Positions 1 through 10,884 of a DNA stretch of 64,000 nucleotides are shown here, in pieces (position 1 is the stretch's first letter; the number at the start of each line of letters is the position of its first letter). Both the position numbers and the translations under genes were made by a program. Location: assembly GCA_018292915.2 (NCBI GenBank), contig JACVVK020000056.1, positions 1,698,501 to 1,762,500 of the forward strand. Direction: 5' to 3'. This DNA comes from Batillaria attramentaria (lineage: Eukaryota > Mollusca > Gastropoda > Batillariidae). The notes beneath the pieces were generated by a model that was not told the origin of the DNA, made no database searches, and saw only the letters and a program-made list of their open reading frames with translations.

Positions 1-745
1 ATGTTGATACTGTATATATATGTAGGCGTGCTTGCAGGTATGTTTGACTATATGTCCGTCTGTCTGTATGCTTTCTTTGTATCTATGTTACTGATTATTT
101 ATCTGTTATTCATGTATTTATTTATTCTCTTCTTTATACTATTGGAAAGCGCCTAGAGCTCTTGTGCTTTACAAATCTTCAGGATAATTATTATCATTAA
201 CGAGACTCGATATCTTCGGGAAAAACTGAAACATCTCGTGGCGAAGCACTCAAAACTATCCGGCGGTTGGGGTTTATGTTTGTCACACACAAGAAGTTTT
301 ATATCTAGCTGCTAGGAGTCGCGTCATTTAGAAAATAGAAGGGCATTATTAATTATTAATGCTGCTGGCAGATGGTTAAGCAAGAGTAGGCCACACAGAA
401 GAAAACTATTTCACATTCTGTGGCTTATGATATTCGGTAAAGACACAACAAAACAACGACAACGACGACGACAACAACAACAACAACAACAACAAACACC
501 ACAAGCACTGCAACAAGAACACTAACACTTGAAGAACAAGAAGAAGAAGTTCAAAGCCTAAAAAACAAACAAACAAACAAACAAACAAACAAAAAACCCC
601 AACAACAACAACCCAAAAAATACTGTTTCTCCTCCATCTATTTGACCAACCTGTTGCAGCAGCAGATACTATACTATTCAAAACTACAGAGAAACAACTT
701 AAAAACACATTAAAGAGTACATTATTTTTGCACAAACAAACATAG
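1..745. other. Intron of gene A with retroposon tail and CAA-rich repeat
   Basis: No exon found. Positions 145-200 read like a LINE/SINE 3' tail (AAAGCGCCTAGAGCTC then TTATTATCATT). Positions about 446-612 are low-complexity CAA/CGA/AAAC repeats. Confidence 0.6.
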
Positions 746-935
746 GTCCGAGAGACATCGCAGAAGGACGGCAGTAGCAAGTCGAACCAACACGAAGCGG
801 AGTTCTGCGTGAGACTGTGCAAGTACCTGCTGCAACAGAAGTACTCACCTGAAACCATCACCATTCTGGCTGCCTACTCCGGGCAGGTGTCTGCGTTCCG
901 GAAAATCATGACGCAGTATGGAAACTACTTCCATG
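746..935 (+). CDS. ZNFX1-like: Gene A exon a1: SF1 helicase segment before motif V
   Basis: The exon starts after CATAG in phase 0 and ends CATG before gtgag (phase 1). It encodes a segment with HEAEFCVRLCKYLLQQ and ITILAAYSGQ, homologous to exons b10 and c12. It is the first exon of gene A inside the window, so the gene clearly continues upstream. Confidence 0.9.
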
Positions 936-3900
936 GTGAGAAACGATCTCGACACACTTAAAAAAAAAAAAAAACCCAAACGAACACACTTCTGATTTCC
1001 GTTAAAACTAATCGGCAAATCATGTTTTCAGAACGTCTTTGGGATTACTGAGCTTACAGGAAAAACCAAGAACTGGCAACTAAATTTAAAAAAAACTGGA
1101 GTGGCTCTCGATTTTTGTTTGAGCGGACATCTTGTATAACCAACGAGAAAGGGGTGGGGGGGGGGGGGGAGGGGGGAATTCGCAGCATACTGACTGTTGG
1201 TTAAAAAAAGAAAAAAATGTAAAACTGGTCGTATTTTGATATCTTGACTGCTGTTCAGTGCGCACTGACGGTTTTGTTGTGTTCTTCTTGTTGTTATTTT
1301 TCAAATATTTGTCGTCAGCACCAAACTGCTTTTCTACAGGTGTCCGTGTGACAACCATAGACAACTACCAGGGAGAGGAGAATGACGTCATCATACTGTC
1401 ACTGGTCCGCAGTAACGAAGCCGACTCGGTCGGCTTTCTAGGGACAGACAACCGCGTCTGTGTTGCTCTCTCACGGGCCAGGAATGGGTTGTACGCCTTT
1501 GGAAATTTCAAGTAAGTAATCAAAAAGGAAAGTTGCTTTTTCTGGAGAAGCAAAACTAGTACAAATAGTTAGGAAATACTGGTATACAAGAGGGGGAATT
1601 CCTGGGATTAGACATAGCTTAGTATTAATTCTTTTGAACGTAAAATCCGTGTTATAAGAAAAACTCTGCCTCTTTTTCTGCATGTTTGTCCTCTCTTTCC
1701 AACTTGTATTCAATATGTTTTGACTGATGACTTCCTGAGTATGATTATGTAGTTTTAAAGTTGGAAGAAGAGTACTTACGCCTAACAATTATTCCCTTGC
1801 AAACTAACGTCTGTTCATAAAATAATTAATCCACTCTCTGTTATTATTAGAGAATGTTTTTTTAATTTGTGTTTTGTTTCAGGCTCCTTCAAAACAACAG
1901 CGTTCTATGGAGTAATATCGTGCGGACAGCGGTAGAGAACGGACAGTGCGACAAGGCTCTCGTTCTCAGATGTTCAAACCACCCCGATGTGGAGACCAAA
2001 GTCACTTGTGGCAATGTATGTCATTTTTTTTGGTGTTTGTTACTACTTTATTGTCCCTTTTGAGAAATTCGGGCTGCTTCCTCCGGGGGAAGCGCGTCGC
2101 CGCGGTGCAGAGCCACCCCATACCTATCCAATTTTTCAATGTTGCTGAGGGAGGAAAGCCGGATAACCCGATGAGCAGCCCGGTAGCCAGGAAAACCCGG
2201 TATCACAAATCACAAGCTCGACCTGGGCTCGAACCCACGCTTCATTGCCGTGACATTGGTGACGGCCGTTCAGCAGCGCAGCGGCTAAGTCCGACACGCT
2301 ACCTGTTAGACCACCGATCACCCCTCACCGTCCTCGTATCTGCCTCGTACAATTTTGATACAGTATAATTATGTGAAGTTTTCATTCATTCATTTATCTG
2401 GCTAGATGAACAGAATGGTCTGTATCTCACCACAGTAGGTATTTCATTTTGATATACTCGCATGGGCAATAATATACCAAACGTTGTTTCATTCATTTTC
2501 TTCATACATTTTCTGCAGGATTTTCATCAAGTGTCTGAGGGAGGGTGCAGCCTCCCATGCACTTTCCGATACAAGTCATGTGGACACACGTGTGGAAGGA
2601 AGTGTCACGTGTATGACCTCGAACACAAACAGCCACAGAACAGGTAAGCAATTCTCCACGTGGCTAAGAGAACGTCGGTCGGTGGCCTAATGGTTAAGAG
2701 ACTTGTCACCAATGCGAGAGGTCAGGGGTTCGAGTCCCACTCGGGGCAAAGAATTTTTCCTTCTCGTATGTGGCACCGTTCATTCGGGCCGATCGTCGGG
2801 GGTTCTCTCCGGGTACTCCGGCTTCCCCCCCCCCCCCCCCCCCCCCCCCCCTCTGCTTTGGAAATGTTCAGCCCACCAAATTTGGAAAATACATGCAATT
2901 CTGAATTCCGAAATTTAAATAGCTGAGCTGACCCTTCGCACCACGTGATTGTAACGTGTTTATGTCCAGTGTGTGAGAGAATGCGTGTGATTCACGTGAG
3001 CGTGCGTGTTGGGTTCAGTTCGCGGCGCTTTGAGCCGATTCATGAAATTGGGTAAAGCGCCTATACAATACTCATTATTATTATTATTATTAACGTAACA
3101 CAGAACCGAGTAGAGCCGGTAGTTAAATACCCTGCAAACGGGACATAAAGAAGGAGAAAGAGAAGAAGTAGAAGAAGAAGGAGGAGAAGAGGGAGGAGGA
3201 AGGGTAGGTGGGTGGGTGTTTGGGGGTTTAACGTCCTTTTCCTCCACATACAAGTGATATCAAAGACGGGGCAACGATGAAAAAGCCAGCACAAATATTT
3301 GGCCCCAGTCGGGATACGAACTCACGACCCGAGCATTAGAAGTCCAACGCTCTACCAATCGGCCACCTCGGCTCCCCGGAGAGGAGGAAGGAGGAGAAGA
3401 AGAAGGAGAAGGAGGAGGAGAAGGAGAAGAAGACGAAGGAGAAGAGGAAGAAGAAAAAGGAGAAGAAGAAGAAGAAAACAGAAGAAGGTGACGGAGGAGA
3501 AGAAGGTGAAGGAAAAGGAGAAGACGACTGGGGAGAAGAAATAGAAGAAAAAGGAGAAGAAGAAGACGACGAAGCAGAAGAAGAAGAAGAAGTAGGAAAA
3601 GAGGAATAAGAAAAAGGAGAAGAAGAAGACGAAGGAGGAGAAGAAGTAGAAACAGAAGAAGAAGATGAAAACAAGCAAACAAACAAACAGTGAAAACCCC
3701 ACAATTAAAAACCTTGATGTAAAGTTTACATCTGTTTCCTTTATCAACAGGAAGCACCCCAACGACGATTTGTGTGATTTGTTCTGACCTTTTCTTTGTA
3801 AACAGGCCATAACCACTGAAACCGGTGTTTCGCTTTTGTACAGTTGCAAAAACCCTTGCGAACGTAAGTGCCCACAGGGTCATCCGTGTGAAAGGAAGTG

Positions 3901-6900
3901 TTCTCAGGCGTGTCTGAGGGAGTGTCCGGTCATGGTGGAGAAGAAACTGCCTTACTGTGGACACAGCGCCAAGCTAGAATGCAGCATGGACCCCGAAATG
4001 GTGTCCTGTCAAGAACAGTGCAAGGGGAAGCTGACCTGTGGTCATCGTTGCACTGGTATCTGCGGAGACTGCTTCGAGGGCTATGGCCATCAAAGTGTCT
4101 GCAAGGAAGAGGTGATGACACATTTTGTACACACCCAGAAGTATTTGTGTTTAAAATTTCTTTGGTGTTTTTATTAGTAAATGTAAGCAATTACTTTGTT
4201 GTGTTTTAAAATTTCGTTAGTGGTTTATTGTTGTTGTTGTTTGTTTTGATATTTCCGGAGGAAAAATAGCTGACCGAATCGTTAGTTGGTGCAATGGCTG
4301 GTTGATTGTATTGAAATGTTCAATGTATTACATATTGCAAGCCCAAACACATCAGCATGACTGGTACTCCGTATCTGTACTTTCCACTGGGTTTTCCAGG
4401 AGGTGTCAAAAACAATTAGTTTTCGTTTAGTTTTAAGTTGTGCTCGGGTCGTTTGAATACATTAAAATTTAATACATGTTTATCGACTGATCAGGTGGAG
4501 ATGCTCCGCTCATGCGGTCATCTTGTGAAAGGCCCCTGCAAGTCGAAGCCTGACGACACTCCCTGCACCAAACCCTGTGGTGTGGAACTAGACTGTGGCC
4601 ACCTCTGCCCTGGAAAATGTGGCCAGTGCTTCGGGGGGCGAGTACACGAAGACTGCAAGGAGAAATGCGGGAAGCCTCTACCAGGCTGCGGTCACAAGTG
4701 CTCCCTTCCCTGCGGAACCAAATGCCTGCCCTGCCGAAAAAAATGCTCGAGAAGGTGCAAGCACGCGACTTGCGAGCTGCCTTGTGGAACACCCTGCAAG
4801 CCGTGTCACCAGCCTTGTCCGTGGACATGTGACCACCAGCCCTGTGAAGCCACTTGCAACGAGCCGTGCGCACCCTGCAATAGAAAGTGCCAGAAACTGC
4901 TTGGATGTGGTCATCGCTGTATGGGATTCTGTGGCGAAAAATGTGTCTGCCCGGAATGCGAAAAAGACAAAGTTGTCAAACTTCCGACAGCAGAATCTGC
5001 AACAGACAGCGCCACTCGTAAAGAGCATATCAAGCTGCCCTCATGCGGGCATATCTTTCGTTTTCATGAACTGCACGAGCACTTGCTGAAACTTGGCGAT
5101 GTCTTGTGTACCGCTGGTGGTGCCTTTCGTTGCCCGGCGTGCAACGTCTTTGTCATGGAATGTGAACTCTGGAGCTATCATCGGGCGTTTCAGAAGATTT
5201 GCTCATCAAGACTTGAGAAAAAGCAAGAGCTTGTCCGCTGCACATCCGTGGGACCACACCGCCGGCAGATGATGAAGCAGTCCCTTGCGATGCTGAGCTT
5301 TGATGCAGAACAACTTCAGAGTTTTGCCTCCAGAACTGCTGTTGGTGACTTGAAGGACATCGATGTTAACAAAGCGTCTGCACTCACCACTCAGATAAAG
5401 CTCACCTACGTCATTGAAAACCTCTTTGGCCTAGACGAAGGAAATTACCTCAGAAGGTAGTAACTTATCTCACACATATCTGTTGTGTTTCACAAAAGGG
5501 AAGACCATGATCAAGTCCTTTTACACTACTCAAAAAAGGGTCATGTTTCGTAAACGTGTGAAGATAATTTAACCAAACTCCACAGCTGTGCTGATAAGAA
5601 GTCAGACAACGCTGTAAAAACAACAACAACAACAACAAATCGTGCACTGCCACTTCCGTTAGACTGTTTTACTCAAGTCCAGTCAAGTTGGTTTATTCCT
5701 GACCCCGATAGGGGTACTTGAATCAGTTGAATTACATACACAACATCAACTCACTTGACACACACACACGAACTACATATCACACGAACATAGAACTGAA
5801 AGGTAACAAACTACACGCAGCACATCAGAAAGTTCAATAAAGAACTACATGTAACAACAACCAAATCAAACCAACCAACCAACCAACTAACCAACCAACC
5901 AACCAACCAACCAACCAACCAACCAACCATGAATTTAAATAAAAAGAACTACATGTAACAACAACCAAATCAAACAAACAAACAACCATGAATTTGAATA
6001 AAGAGAACTACATGCAACAATCAAAACAACATGCGTTTAAAGGAAACTACATGCACATGCATGCAACACAATACAGAGACAGTAAACATAAATACATTGA
6101 GCACCCAACTCATGGTCCTTCTGTGTGCATTTCGAAACTTTTTCATAATTACCTTAATCAGATGAACCAAATTAATTAACCGGCGTTTATTTTTGCTCGC
6201 TGACAGGTTACTAAATTTAATGGTGTTTTGGCGTTTTAGGTATCTGGCTGGGATGAACTTTTTATTCTGATCTCTTTAAAGAAGTCACAAACTTGCAAGT
6301 AATACTGAATCATTAAACCTGCAGCATGGTGTACGGAAGTGGAAGTGGGTATATTGCTTTCACAGCGTTGTCTGACTTCTTGTCAACACAACTGGAGTTT
6401 CTTTAACATCTTTACACATTTTCGAAAAATGACCATTTTGAAAACATTATATGGAAAGTGGTCCTTGACTTTTTTTTTTTGAGTAGTGTACAATAATGTG
6501 TACGTGATACGGACTTATTTAAACGGGCAAAGCCAGCTTATGTTTTGAAACAGTTTGCTCGTGAGTGCGTCTGTACGCTGGAAATACTCTATCTTACAAA
6601 ATTGTATCGCATTAAGAGCTGTACTATCTTGCTGATTAGTACAGCTCTTAATGCGAGACAGTGTTGTTTACACTTTGCGCGATCGGTCGAACATTCAAAT
6701 ACTACGTCTACGTCGCCGCATCACCGAGCACGCCTCTGTTGGCTCAGTGCCAGCCTTACAGACGCTGTCACTGTCCATGTGTCTAAGTGGTGTGATGATA
6801 GATTCCACGACAACAGCTCAGAACGATCTGTGAACATGAAAATGGTAGCATTAACCCCTTCAATGTTTTTATTCACCGCACTGGCAGATGGCCAGACACC

Positions 6901-7735
6901 TTTACTGACGAAGGCTTTGGAGTATTATTTTTAAAACTGGGTATTGCCATGCTCCCGGCTTTTAATTCAGCTTTCATCTATGTGTTCTTTGTTCGTCTGG
7001 TGCTGAGGAAAGGCATGCGAGACCACATCACACCGCTCTTGAAATCACTGCACTGGCTGCCAGTCAGTTTCCGCATTAAATACAAGTTGGCAGTTCTAGC
7101 CTATCGTCATTTCGATGATACTGTCCCGCCTTATCTGTCTGCTTCACTCTGCATCTACGTTCCGTCCCGCTCATCCACAAGCTACTCAAAATCCCTAAGA
7201 TAAACCTGAAAACTTATGGTGAACGATGTTTCCGGTTCGCCACCCCTACAGTCTGGAACTCCCTGCCTATGGGGCTGAGACAACAACCATCTTTATCAGC
7301 TTTTAGATCTGCACTGAAAACCCACTTATTTCAACTGGCCTTCAACTGATGTGTCTTTGTATGTATGTATAGTGTGAATGTGTATGAGTGACGTGTGTTA
7401 GCGCAATGAATCACTGTGTCTGAGAAGTGCGCTATATAAATGAAATTTATTATTTATTATTATTATTCGTTAGGCATAAGGATATCAAGGAGCAGTTGCT
7501 GAACTTGTGGGTACTGTTTGCCGAGTCAGCAGCACACATGTCAGACCAAAGAAGAAGAGAACTGACGACCGAAACTCGGCGCCTCGCTAGGAGAGTTATG
7601 GAGGAGTCAGGTCATGTTCTGCCCATGCACATTTTGGATGCTCCTCTTGATCAGGTAATATAATAATAATAATAATAATAATAAATTGTTTTTGTATTGC
7701 GCAGAAAATCTGCCCAAGAGAGCACTCAGTGCGTG

Positions 7736-7805
<70 letters not shown>

Positions 7806-8425
7806 GGTGGATGTGGGATACAGAGGAGGATACGGTAACAATTTTAGTGGAAAGCTTGCCAAAACAGATAGGTTTTAAGGTGTGCCTTGAACTGTGACAG
7901 AGTAGGGAGGCTTCTAAGGGAGACGGGCAGTGAATTCCAGATCTGGGGAGCAGAGTAACTGAAGGAACGTTGGCCGTAAGTTTTCAGACTGACACGGGGT
8001 ATTTTTAATAGTTTCGAAAGTTTAATAGTTTAATATACGACACTTGGTTGCAGTTACTGGCGTAGGGGGATTTTTTTCCCGGGGGGGGGGGGGGGGGGGG
8101 GGGGATTTAGCCGGCGTTCAGATCAGGAAGGTGTGTGTGTGTGGGGGGGGGGGGGGGGGGCACCAATACGTCGAAACCTTAAAACAGTTGGCGAGCGCGC
8201 GTTTAGCTTTGCTATCCCGTCACTCTGGAACGCACTACCAGTCGGAAATAGATCGTTTCCTCGTCGAAACCTTAAAACAGTTGGCGAGCGCGCGTTTAGC
8301 TTTGCTATCCCGTCACTCTGGAACGCACTACCAGTCGGAAATAGATCGTTTCAAATTTGACTTGAAAACGCATCTGTTCCGGCGGGCTTTCTACTAGGCC
8401 CACTTACCTCCTCCTGATTCAGATG

Positions 8426-8485
<60 letters not shown>

Positions 8486-9433
8486 ATATTTGTTTGTATG
8501 AGTGCGGGAGTACGCGCATTGAGTCACTTTGTGAGAATTCTATGCTATATAAGTACAATTCATTATCATTATTATTATCATTCTACTACTATTTAGGAGC
8601 TCTGCGAAATCGGGGAACGTCCAAAATCCACACGCCCTGCCGTAGCCCCCAGAAGTACAGCGACCACAAGAAGCCACGTGCAGCCTTCTCAAACCCCAAG
8701 TCTGTCAAAGAAAGCTGGCGACACACCTGTCCCTACCGCTTACACTTCACAGCGGGCTACGAGCGCATTGGCAACATCGGCCAGGAGAAGTGGCCTCGAT
8801 GACTTCGGGTCGTCTTGCTACAGCGTCGGGAGCGTTTCCAGCACGGCGGGAGAACTTTCACGAAGAGGTTACACAACTGGTGCATCCTTATCCACCTCAC
8901 GATATGCTGCGAGCACCTTCACGACATCGACAAGAGGGAGTGGTCTTACTGGCTCCGGAAGTCCCAGGACTGGTTCGTCTTCCTCCAGAGTCGGACGCGT
9001 TTCCAGCGTGGCGGGAGAAACAGGATCAAAAAGTGACACACCCGGTACACCCATATCCACCCCACGCGCGAACTTCGCGACATCGACGAGAAGGGCTGGC
9101 GTCGCTCTTTCAGAAACTCCAAGGGCTGGTTCGTCTTCCTCCGCACCTGGTCCATCCTTGTCCACCCCACAAACGAACGTGGCTCTGGCTGAAACCAGTG
9201 AAAGTCCGGGATCTGATTCGTCCGACTACGGAATCGGACGCGTCTCTAGCATAGCTTCCAGGTTTGGTGGTCAGGTTTGTTTACCAGGTCAGAGTCAGTT
9301 ATCAGGTGGTGCCAGGGCCACCACAACCCAAGCAGCAGCGCGACCAGCTTCTGCAAGAGCAGGTCAGGAAACCGTGAACACTCAGCGTGTTCGGTCCTCT
9401 CTTGCGGCCTACTCCATAGTTAAAGATCGCTAA
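746..9433 (+). CDS. ZNFX1-like: ZNFX1-like helicase/zinc-finger gene A, 5'-incomplete (8 exons, 955 residues in window)
   Basis: This is the 3' half of a ZNFX1-type RNA helicase gene. Exons are 746-935, 1340-1511, 1883-2015, 2519-2643, 3844-4111, 4495-5456, 7474-7654 and 8597-9433. All junctions are GT-AG, phases match, and the exons sum to 2868 nt (956 codons with the TAA). In order they encode the SF1 segment before motif V, motif V (DNYQGEEND), motif VI (VALSRARNG), a Cys/His-rich block of NFX1-type fingers with many CGH motifs, a RING-like CGH...CPAC pair, a helical segment and a Ser/Thr-rich tail. Walker A and motif II would lie upstream of the window. The family binds RNA and acts in RNA-based antiviral or small-RNA pathways (known for human and nematode members; the role here is inferred). 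The tail lacks the RZ-type finger seen in human ZNFX1. Gene A converges with gene B. Confidence 0.93.
1340..1511 (+). CDS. ZNFX1-like: Gene A exon a2: helicase motifs V and VI
   Basis: It encodes [14 protein letters not shown] (motif V) and [13 protein letters not shown] (motif VI), the ATP-hydrolysis half of the second RecA fold. It starts after TACAG in phase 1 and ends TTCAA before gtaagt. It is the same length (172 nt) as exon b11 and very close to it in nucleotide sequence. Confidence 0.95.
1883..2015 (+). CDS. ZNFX1-like: Gene A exon a3: end of helicase core
   Basis: Acceptor TTTCAG, donor AAT before gtatgt. It encodes a segment with LWSNIVRTAVENGQ and LVLRCSNHPDVET, the typical link from helicase to zinc fingers in ZNFX1. 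It is 133 nt, as is b12. Confidence 0.92.
2043..2325 (-). mobile_element. tRNA-headed SINE, family C, antisense
   Basis: The minus strand has a B-box-like GGGTTCGAGCCC and an A-box-like CTAACAGG region, then a body ending in CAATAAAGT-type sequence. A partial second copy of the body is at 59370-59452. It sits in the intron after exon a3. Confidence 0.5.
2519..2643 (+). CDS. ZNFX1-like: Gene A exon a4: first NFX1-type Cys/His unit
   Basis: Phase 0 start after CTGCAG, ends AACAG before gtaagc. It encodes EGGCSLPC...SCGHTCGRKCH, the first NFX1-like knuckle. It corresponds to b13 but is 9 nt longer. Confidence 0.92.
2674..3093 (+). mobile_element. tRNA-headed SINE, family B, sense
   Basis: Head with A-box-like TGGCCTAATGGTTAAGAG and B-box GGTTCGAGTCCC, a poly-C run at 2826-2851, and the tail GCGCTTTGAGCCGATTCATG ending in TTATTATTA. 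Near-identical copies lie at 38321-38726 and, inverted, within 53636-54032. Confidence 0.8.
3203..3377 (-). mobile_element. tRNA-headed SINE, family A, antisense
   Basis: Minus strand: GGGGAGCCGAGGTGGCCGAT head, B-box GAGTTCG, tail GTTAAACCCCCAAACACCCA. It is inserted in a purine-rich (GAA/GGA) tract that continues on both sides (3146-3202 and 3378-3666). Confidence 0.8.
3378..3666 (+). repeat. Purine-rich GAA/GGA/GAC tract
   Basis: Nearly 290 bases with almost no pyrimidine on the plus strand, made of GAAGAAG/GGAGAAG units. It gives spurious Arg/Lys- or Ser/Leu-rich open frames and is intronic. Confidence 0.85.
3844..4111 (+). CDS. ZNFX1-like: Gene A exon a5: NFX1-type zinc fingers
   Basis: Acceptor TACAG, donor GAG before gtgatg. 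Cys-rich repeats include CKNPCERKC, LPYCGHSAKLEC and LTCGHRCTGICGDC. Homologue of b14. These fingers are expected to bind zinc and contact nucleic acid or partners. Confidence 0.94.
4495..5456 (+). CDS. ZNFX1-like: Gene A exon a6: NFX1 finger array and RING-like pair
   Basis: Phase 0 start after ATCAG. It carries at least four CGH-containing NFX1 units (LRSCGHLVKGPC, LDCGHLCPGKCGQC, LPGCGHKCSLPC, LGCGHRCMGFC), then IKLPSCGHIF...FRCPAC, then a helical stretch. It ends in AG before gtagta; the unspliced reading hits a stop at once, so the donor is required. AG plus the G of a7 restores an Arg codon. Confidence 0.93.
5524..6488. mobile_element. Non-autonomous Tc1/mariner-like element (MITE), 965 bp
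   Basis: Starts CACTACTCAAAAAA and ends TTTTTTGAGTAGTG, flanked by TA on both sides (5522-5523, 6489-6490). The terminal inverted repeats stay homologous for about 110 bp; both contain AAGAAGTCAGACAACGCTGT. The interior has CCAA repeats and no transposase. Confidence 0.75.
6597..6840. repeat. Interspersed repeat shared with 56055-56265 (inverted)
   Basis: It contains GCATTAAGAGCTGTACTA followed by its own inverse, and AGTGTTGTTTACACTTTGCG, GTTGGCTCAGTGCCAGC. The reverse complement of 56055-56265 shows the same blocks. No coding potential is recognised. Confidence 0.6.
6990..7466 (+). mobile_element. LINE 3' end (reverse transcriptase C-terminus) with TTA tail
   Basis: Frames encode DHITPLLKSLHWLPVSFRIK, then FATPTVWNSLPMGLRQQ and LKTHLFQLAF, the usual C-terminus of jockey/CR1-type LINE reverse transcriptases, followed by GCGCTATATAAATG and TTATTATTATT. 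5'-truncated, frame-disrupted. Its tail provides the acceptor region of exon a7. Confidence 0.75.
7474..7654 (+). CDS. ZNFX1-like: Gene A exon a7: helical C-terminal segment
   Basis: It follows a LINE tail whose TTATTATTATTCGTTAG supplies the acceptor. It encodes HKDIKEQLLNLWVLF and RRELTTETRRLAR, closely matching the b16 segment RFRELTAETRRLA, which validates the exon. Donor CAG before gtaata, phase 0. Confidence 0.9.
7662..8040 (-). mobile_element. LINE 3' end, antisense, with internal CA microsatellite
   Basis: The minus strand encodes APQIWNSLPVSLRSLPTL and FKAHLKT, a LINE C-terminus, then (TG)n at 7740-7803 and a TTATTATTA tail at 7662-7684. Confidence 0.65.
8164..8585 (+). mobile_element. 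LINE 3' end with 93-bp internal tandem duplication
   Basis: It encodes GERAFSFAIPSLWNALPVG twice because 8169-8260 is repeated at 8262-8353, then LKTHLFRRAFY and stop, a (TG)n run at 8427-8480 and a tail GCGCATTGAGTCACTTTGTG ending in ATTATTATTATC. The same 3' UTR recurs at 49530-49716. G-runs precede it (8082-8104, 8139-8160). Confidence 0.75.
8597..9433 (+). CDS. ZNFX1-like: Gene A exon a8: Ser/Thr-rich repetitive C-terminal tail
   Basis: Phase 0 start after TTTAG at the end of another LINE tail; stop TAA at 9431-9433. About 278 residues of low complexity, with imperfect repeats around GRVSSVAGE, STPRANFATSTRRAG and GSSSS. No domain is recognised. It is not homologous to the b16 end. It is likely disordered. 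The other two forward frames also stay open for long stretches, a composition effect. Confidence 0.82.
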   Translation, partial: ELCEIGERPKSTRPAVAPRSTATTRSHVQPSQTPSLSKKAGDTPVPTAYTSQRATSALATSARRSGLDDFGSSCYSVGSVSSTAGELSRRGYTTGASLSTSRYAASTFTTSTRGSGLTGSGSPRTGSSSSRVGRVSSVAGETGSKSDTPGTPISTPRANFATSTRRAGVALSETPRAGSSSSAPGPSLSTPQTNVALAETSESPGSDSSDYGIGRVSSIASRFGGQVCLPGQSQLSGGARATTTQAAARPASARAGQETVNTQRVRSSLAAYSIVKDR

Positions 9434-9465
9434 CAGCCCTGAAACGCGCGGCAGTCAGTGTTAAT

Positions 9466-9668
9466 AGTGAGACTTAGTAGGATTTCGTAAGGAGGACTTC
9501 GTTGAGCAGCGTAACCCATTTACATGTAAATTAGGCTCACACGGCAGAGGCCGCGAGCTGCTAACGCGCTGCGATTAGCTAATGGTACCCGTAACGTGCC
9601 TAATTTACATGCAAGTGGGTTACGCTGCTCAGCGAAGTTCTCCGTACGAAGCCCTACTAAGTCTCATT
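9466..9668. mobile_element. Palindromic MITE, about 200 bp
   Basis: Left arm GAGACTTAGTAGGATTTCG...AGCAGCGTAACCCATTTACA; right arm is its inverse, GTGGGTTACGCTGCTCAGCG...CCTACTAAGTCTC. Arms of about 75 bp around a GC-rich loop. It lies just past the gene A stop codon and may fold in the 3' UTR. Confidence 0.75.
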
Positions 9669-10693
9669 ACTGTCTTTTCAAGGATGACATTAGGTAGATT
9701 ACGACATAGACCTCGATTACAGTAGGCGGAGGGCTAGTTTTTGTATCATTTCTGGAATACAGCCCAATGAAATAATATTACAACAGATTAAAAATGCCGG
9801 AGAAGTAGCGCTTGCCCTTATGGAATCTTTTTCAAGTTTATTTTGAATATGCATCTGGAATTTGTGTGCTGCTTTGTCTATTTGAATGTTTTCTATTGAC
9901 AAGTGAAAATGCATATTGATAATGCACATACGACGCAGTGTTTAATAAGAACATTCTTTCTTTTGAGAAATGTAGTCTATTCATGTGATGAACCAAACAC
10001 TGCAGATGTTTGTGCCAGAAATTGAAAACAATGATTCTCATTTTTTACGGCCACTGCGTTATCCTTTCAGACTGGCGTAGCTTAATGTTTTATTATATAT
10101 CCTCTCTTTTTCACTATTCTTGGTATTTTAGATCAAGTTGGTTACGCCTATGGTGCTTGGAGCTCACGCTTGAATTCTAAAAATGAGTATTCTAGACATA
10201 TGTGTTATCATTATCATAATAAGTAGTTGAAGTAGTAGTAATAGGAGAAGTAGAACAATATCCTATATGACAAAGATGGACCATGGCGTCCTTGCTGGTA
10301 GGGTACTTCCATAGATGTATATTATTTGCATGACCAGTTGTTGGTTTGTCTTTTTATTTTGTTCATAACGGACGCACGTTTGTTTTCTCAAAATAGTGAC
10401 TGTTTCATAATAGCTACCATAGTGCCTTTCATTTTATGTACATTTGATTTCTTGTTTGTTTGGTTTTTTTTTGTGTGATGGCGCTTCACGTATTGAAGTA
10501 GAGGAATACACTTTAATAAGTGTGCTTGTGGTGTTCTTGTTATCAAAACACTGTGATAAGAATGGTACGTGTTCTTTCAGTGATAAGACTGTCAAACAGC
10601 AATAACTACTGTAGAAATAGGAAATTATCAGTTACAGACCCCACACTGCTCTCGAAACCTACAGTAAGGCTTTACTCCACTAGTGTTGTCTAG

Positions 10694-10697
<4 letters not shown>
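9669..10697. other. Intergenic DNA with nothing recognised
   Basis: A/T-rich sequence downstream of gene A. No convincing exon, RNA gene or repeat was seen. It may contain the gene A 3' UTR end; an ATTAAA is present near 9788. Confidence 0.4.

Positions 10698-10737
<40 letters not shown>
10698..10737. repeat. GT microsatellite
   Basis: About 20 GT units, followed by a short C-rich run (10741-10756). Confidence 0.95.
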
Positions 10738-10738
<1 letters not shown>

Positions 10739-10884
10739 CCTCCCCCCCCCTCCCCCGGACTGTTGATATGCAATCTCTGCTGGTCTAAGTTTAAGAAGCA
10801 CTGCAGTGAAATGTGTAATGAATGTAAACCAGTGATGACCAACATGTTTGTAGATAGTACTATATTAGGTAAATGTTCTTCCCA

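Noticed and set aside
2660..2760. tRNA gene-like head with A and B boxes
   Set aside because: The same sequence recurs with a fixed non-tRNA body and TTA tail at three sites, so it is a SINE. The other tRNA-like heads in the window are SINE family A or C for the same reason.
3260..3964. Leu- and Ser-rich open frames on the minus strand and an Arg-rich one on the plus strand
   Set aside because: They are translations of a GAA/GGA purine tract and a SINE in a gene A intron.
8790..9254. Overlapping 154-codon frame in exon a8
   Set aside because: Another frame of the low-complexity tail; only the frame continuing from a7 joins in phase.
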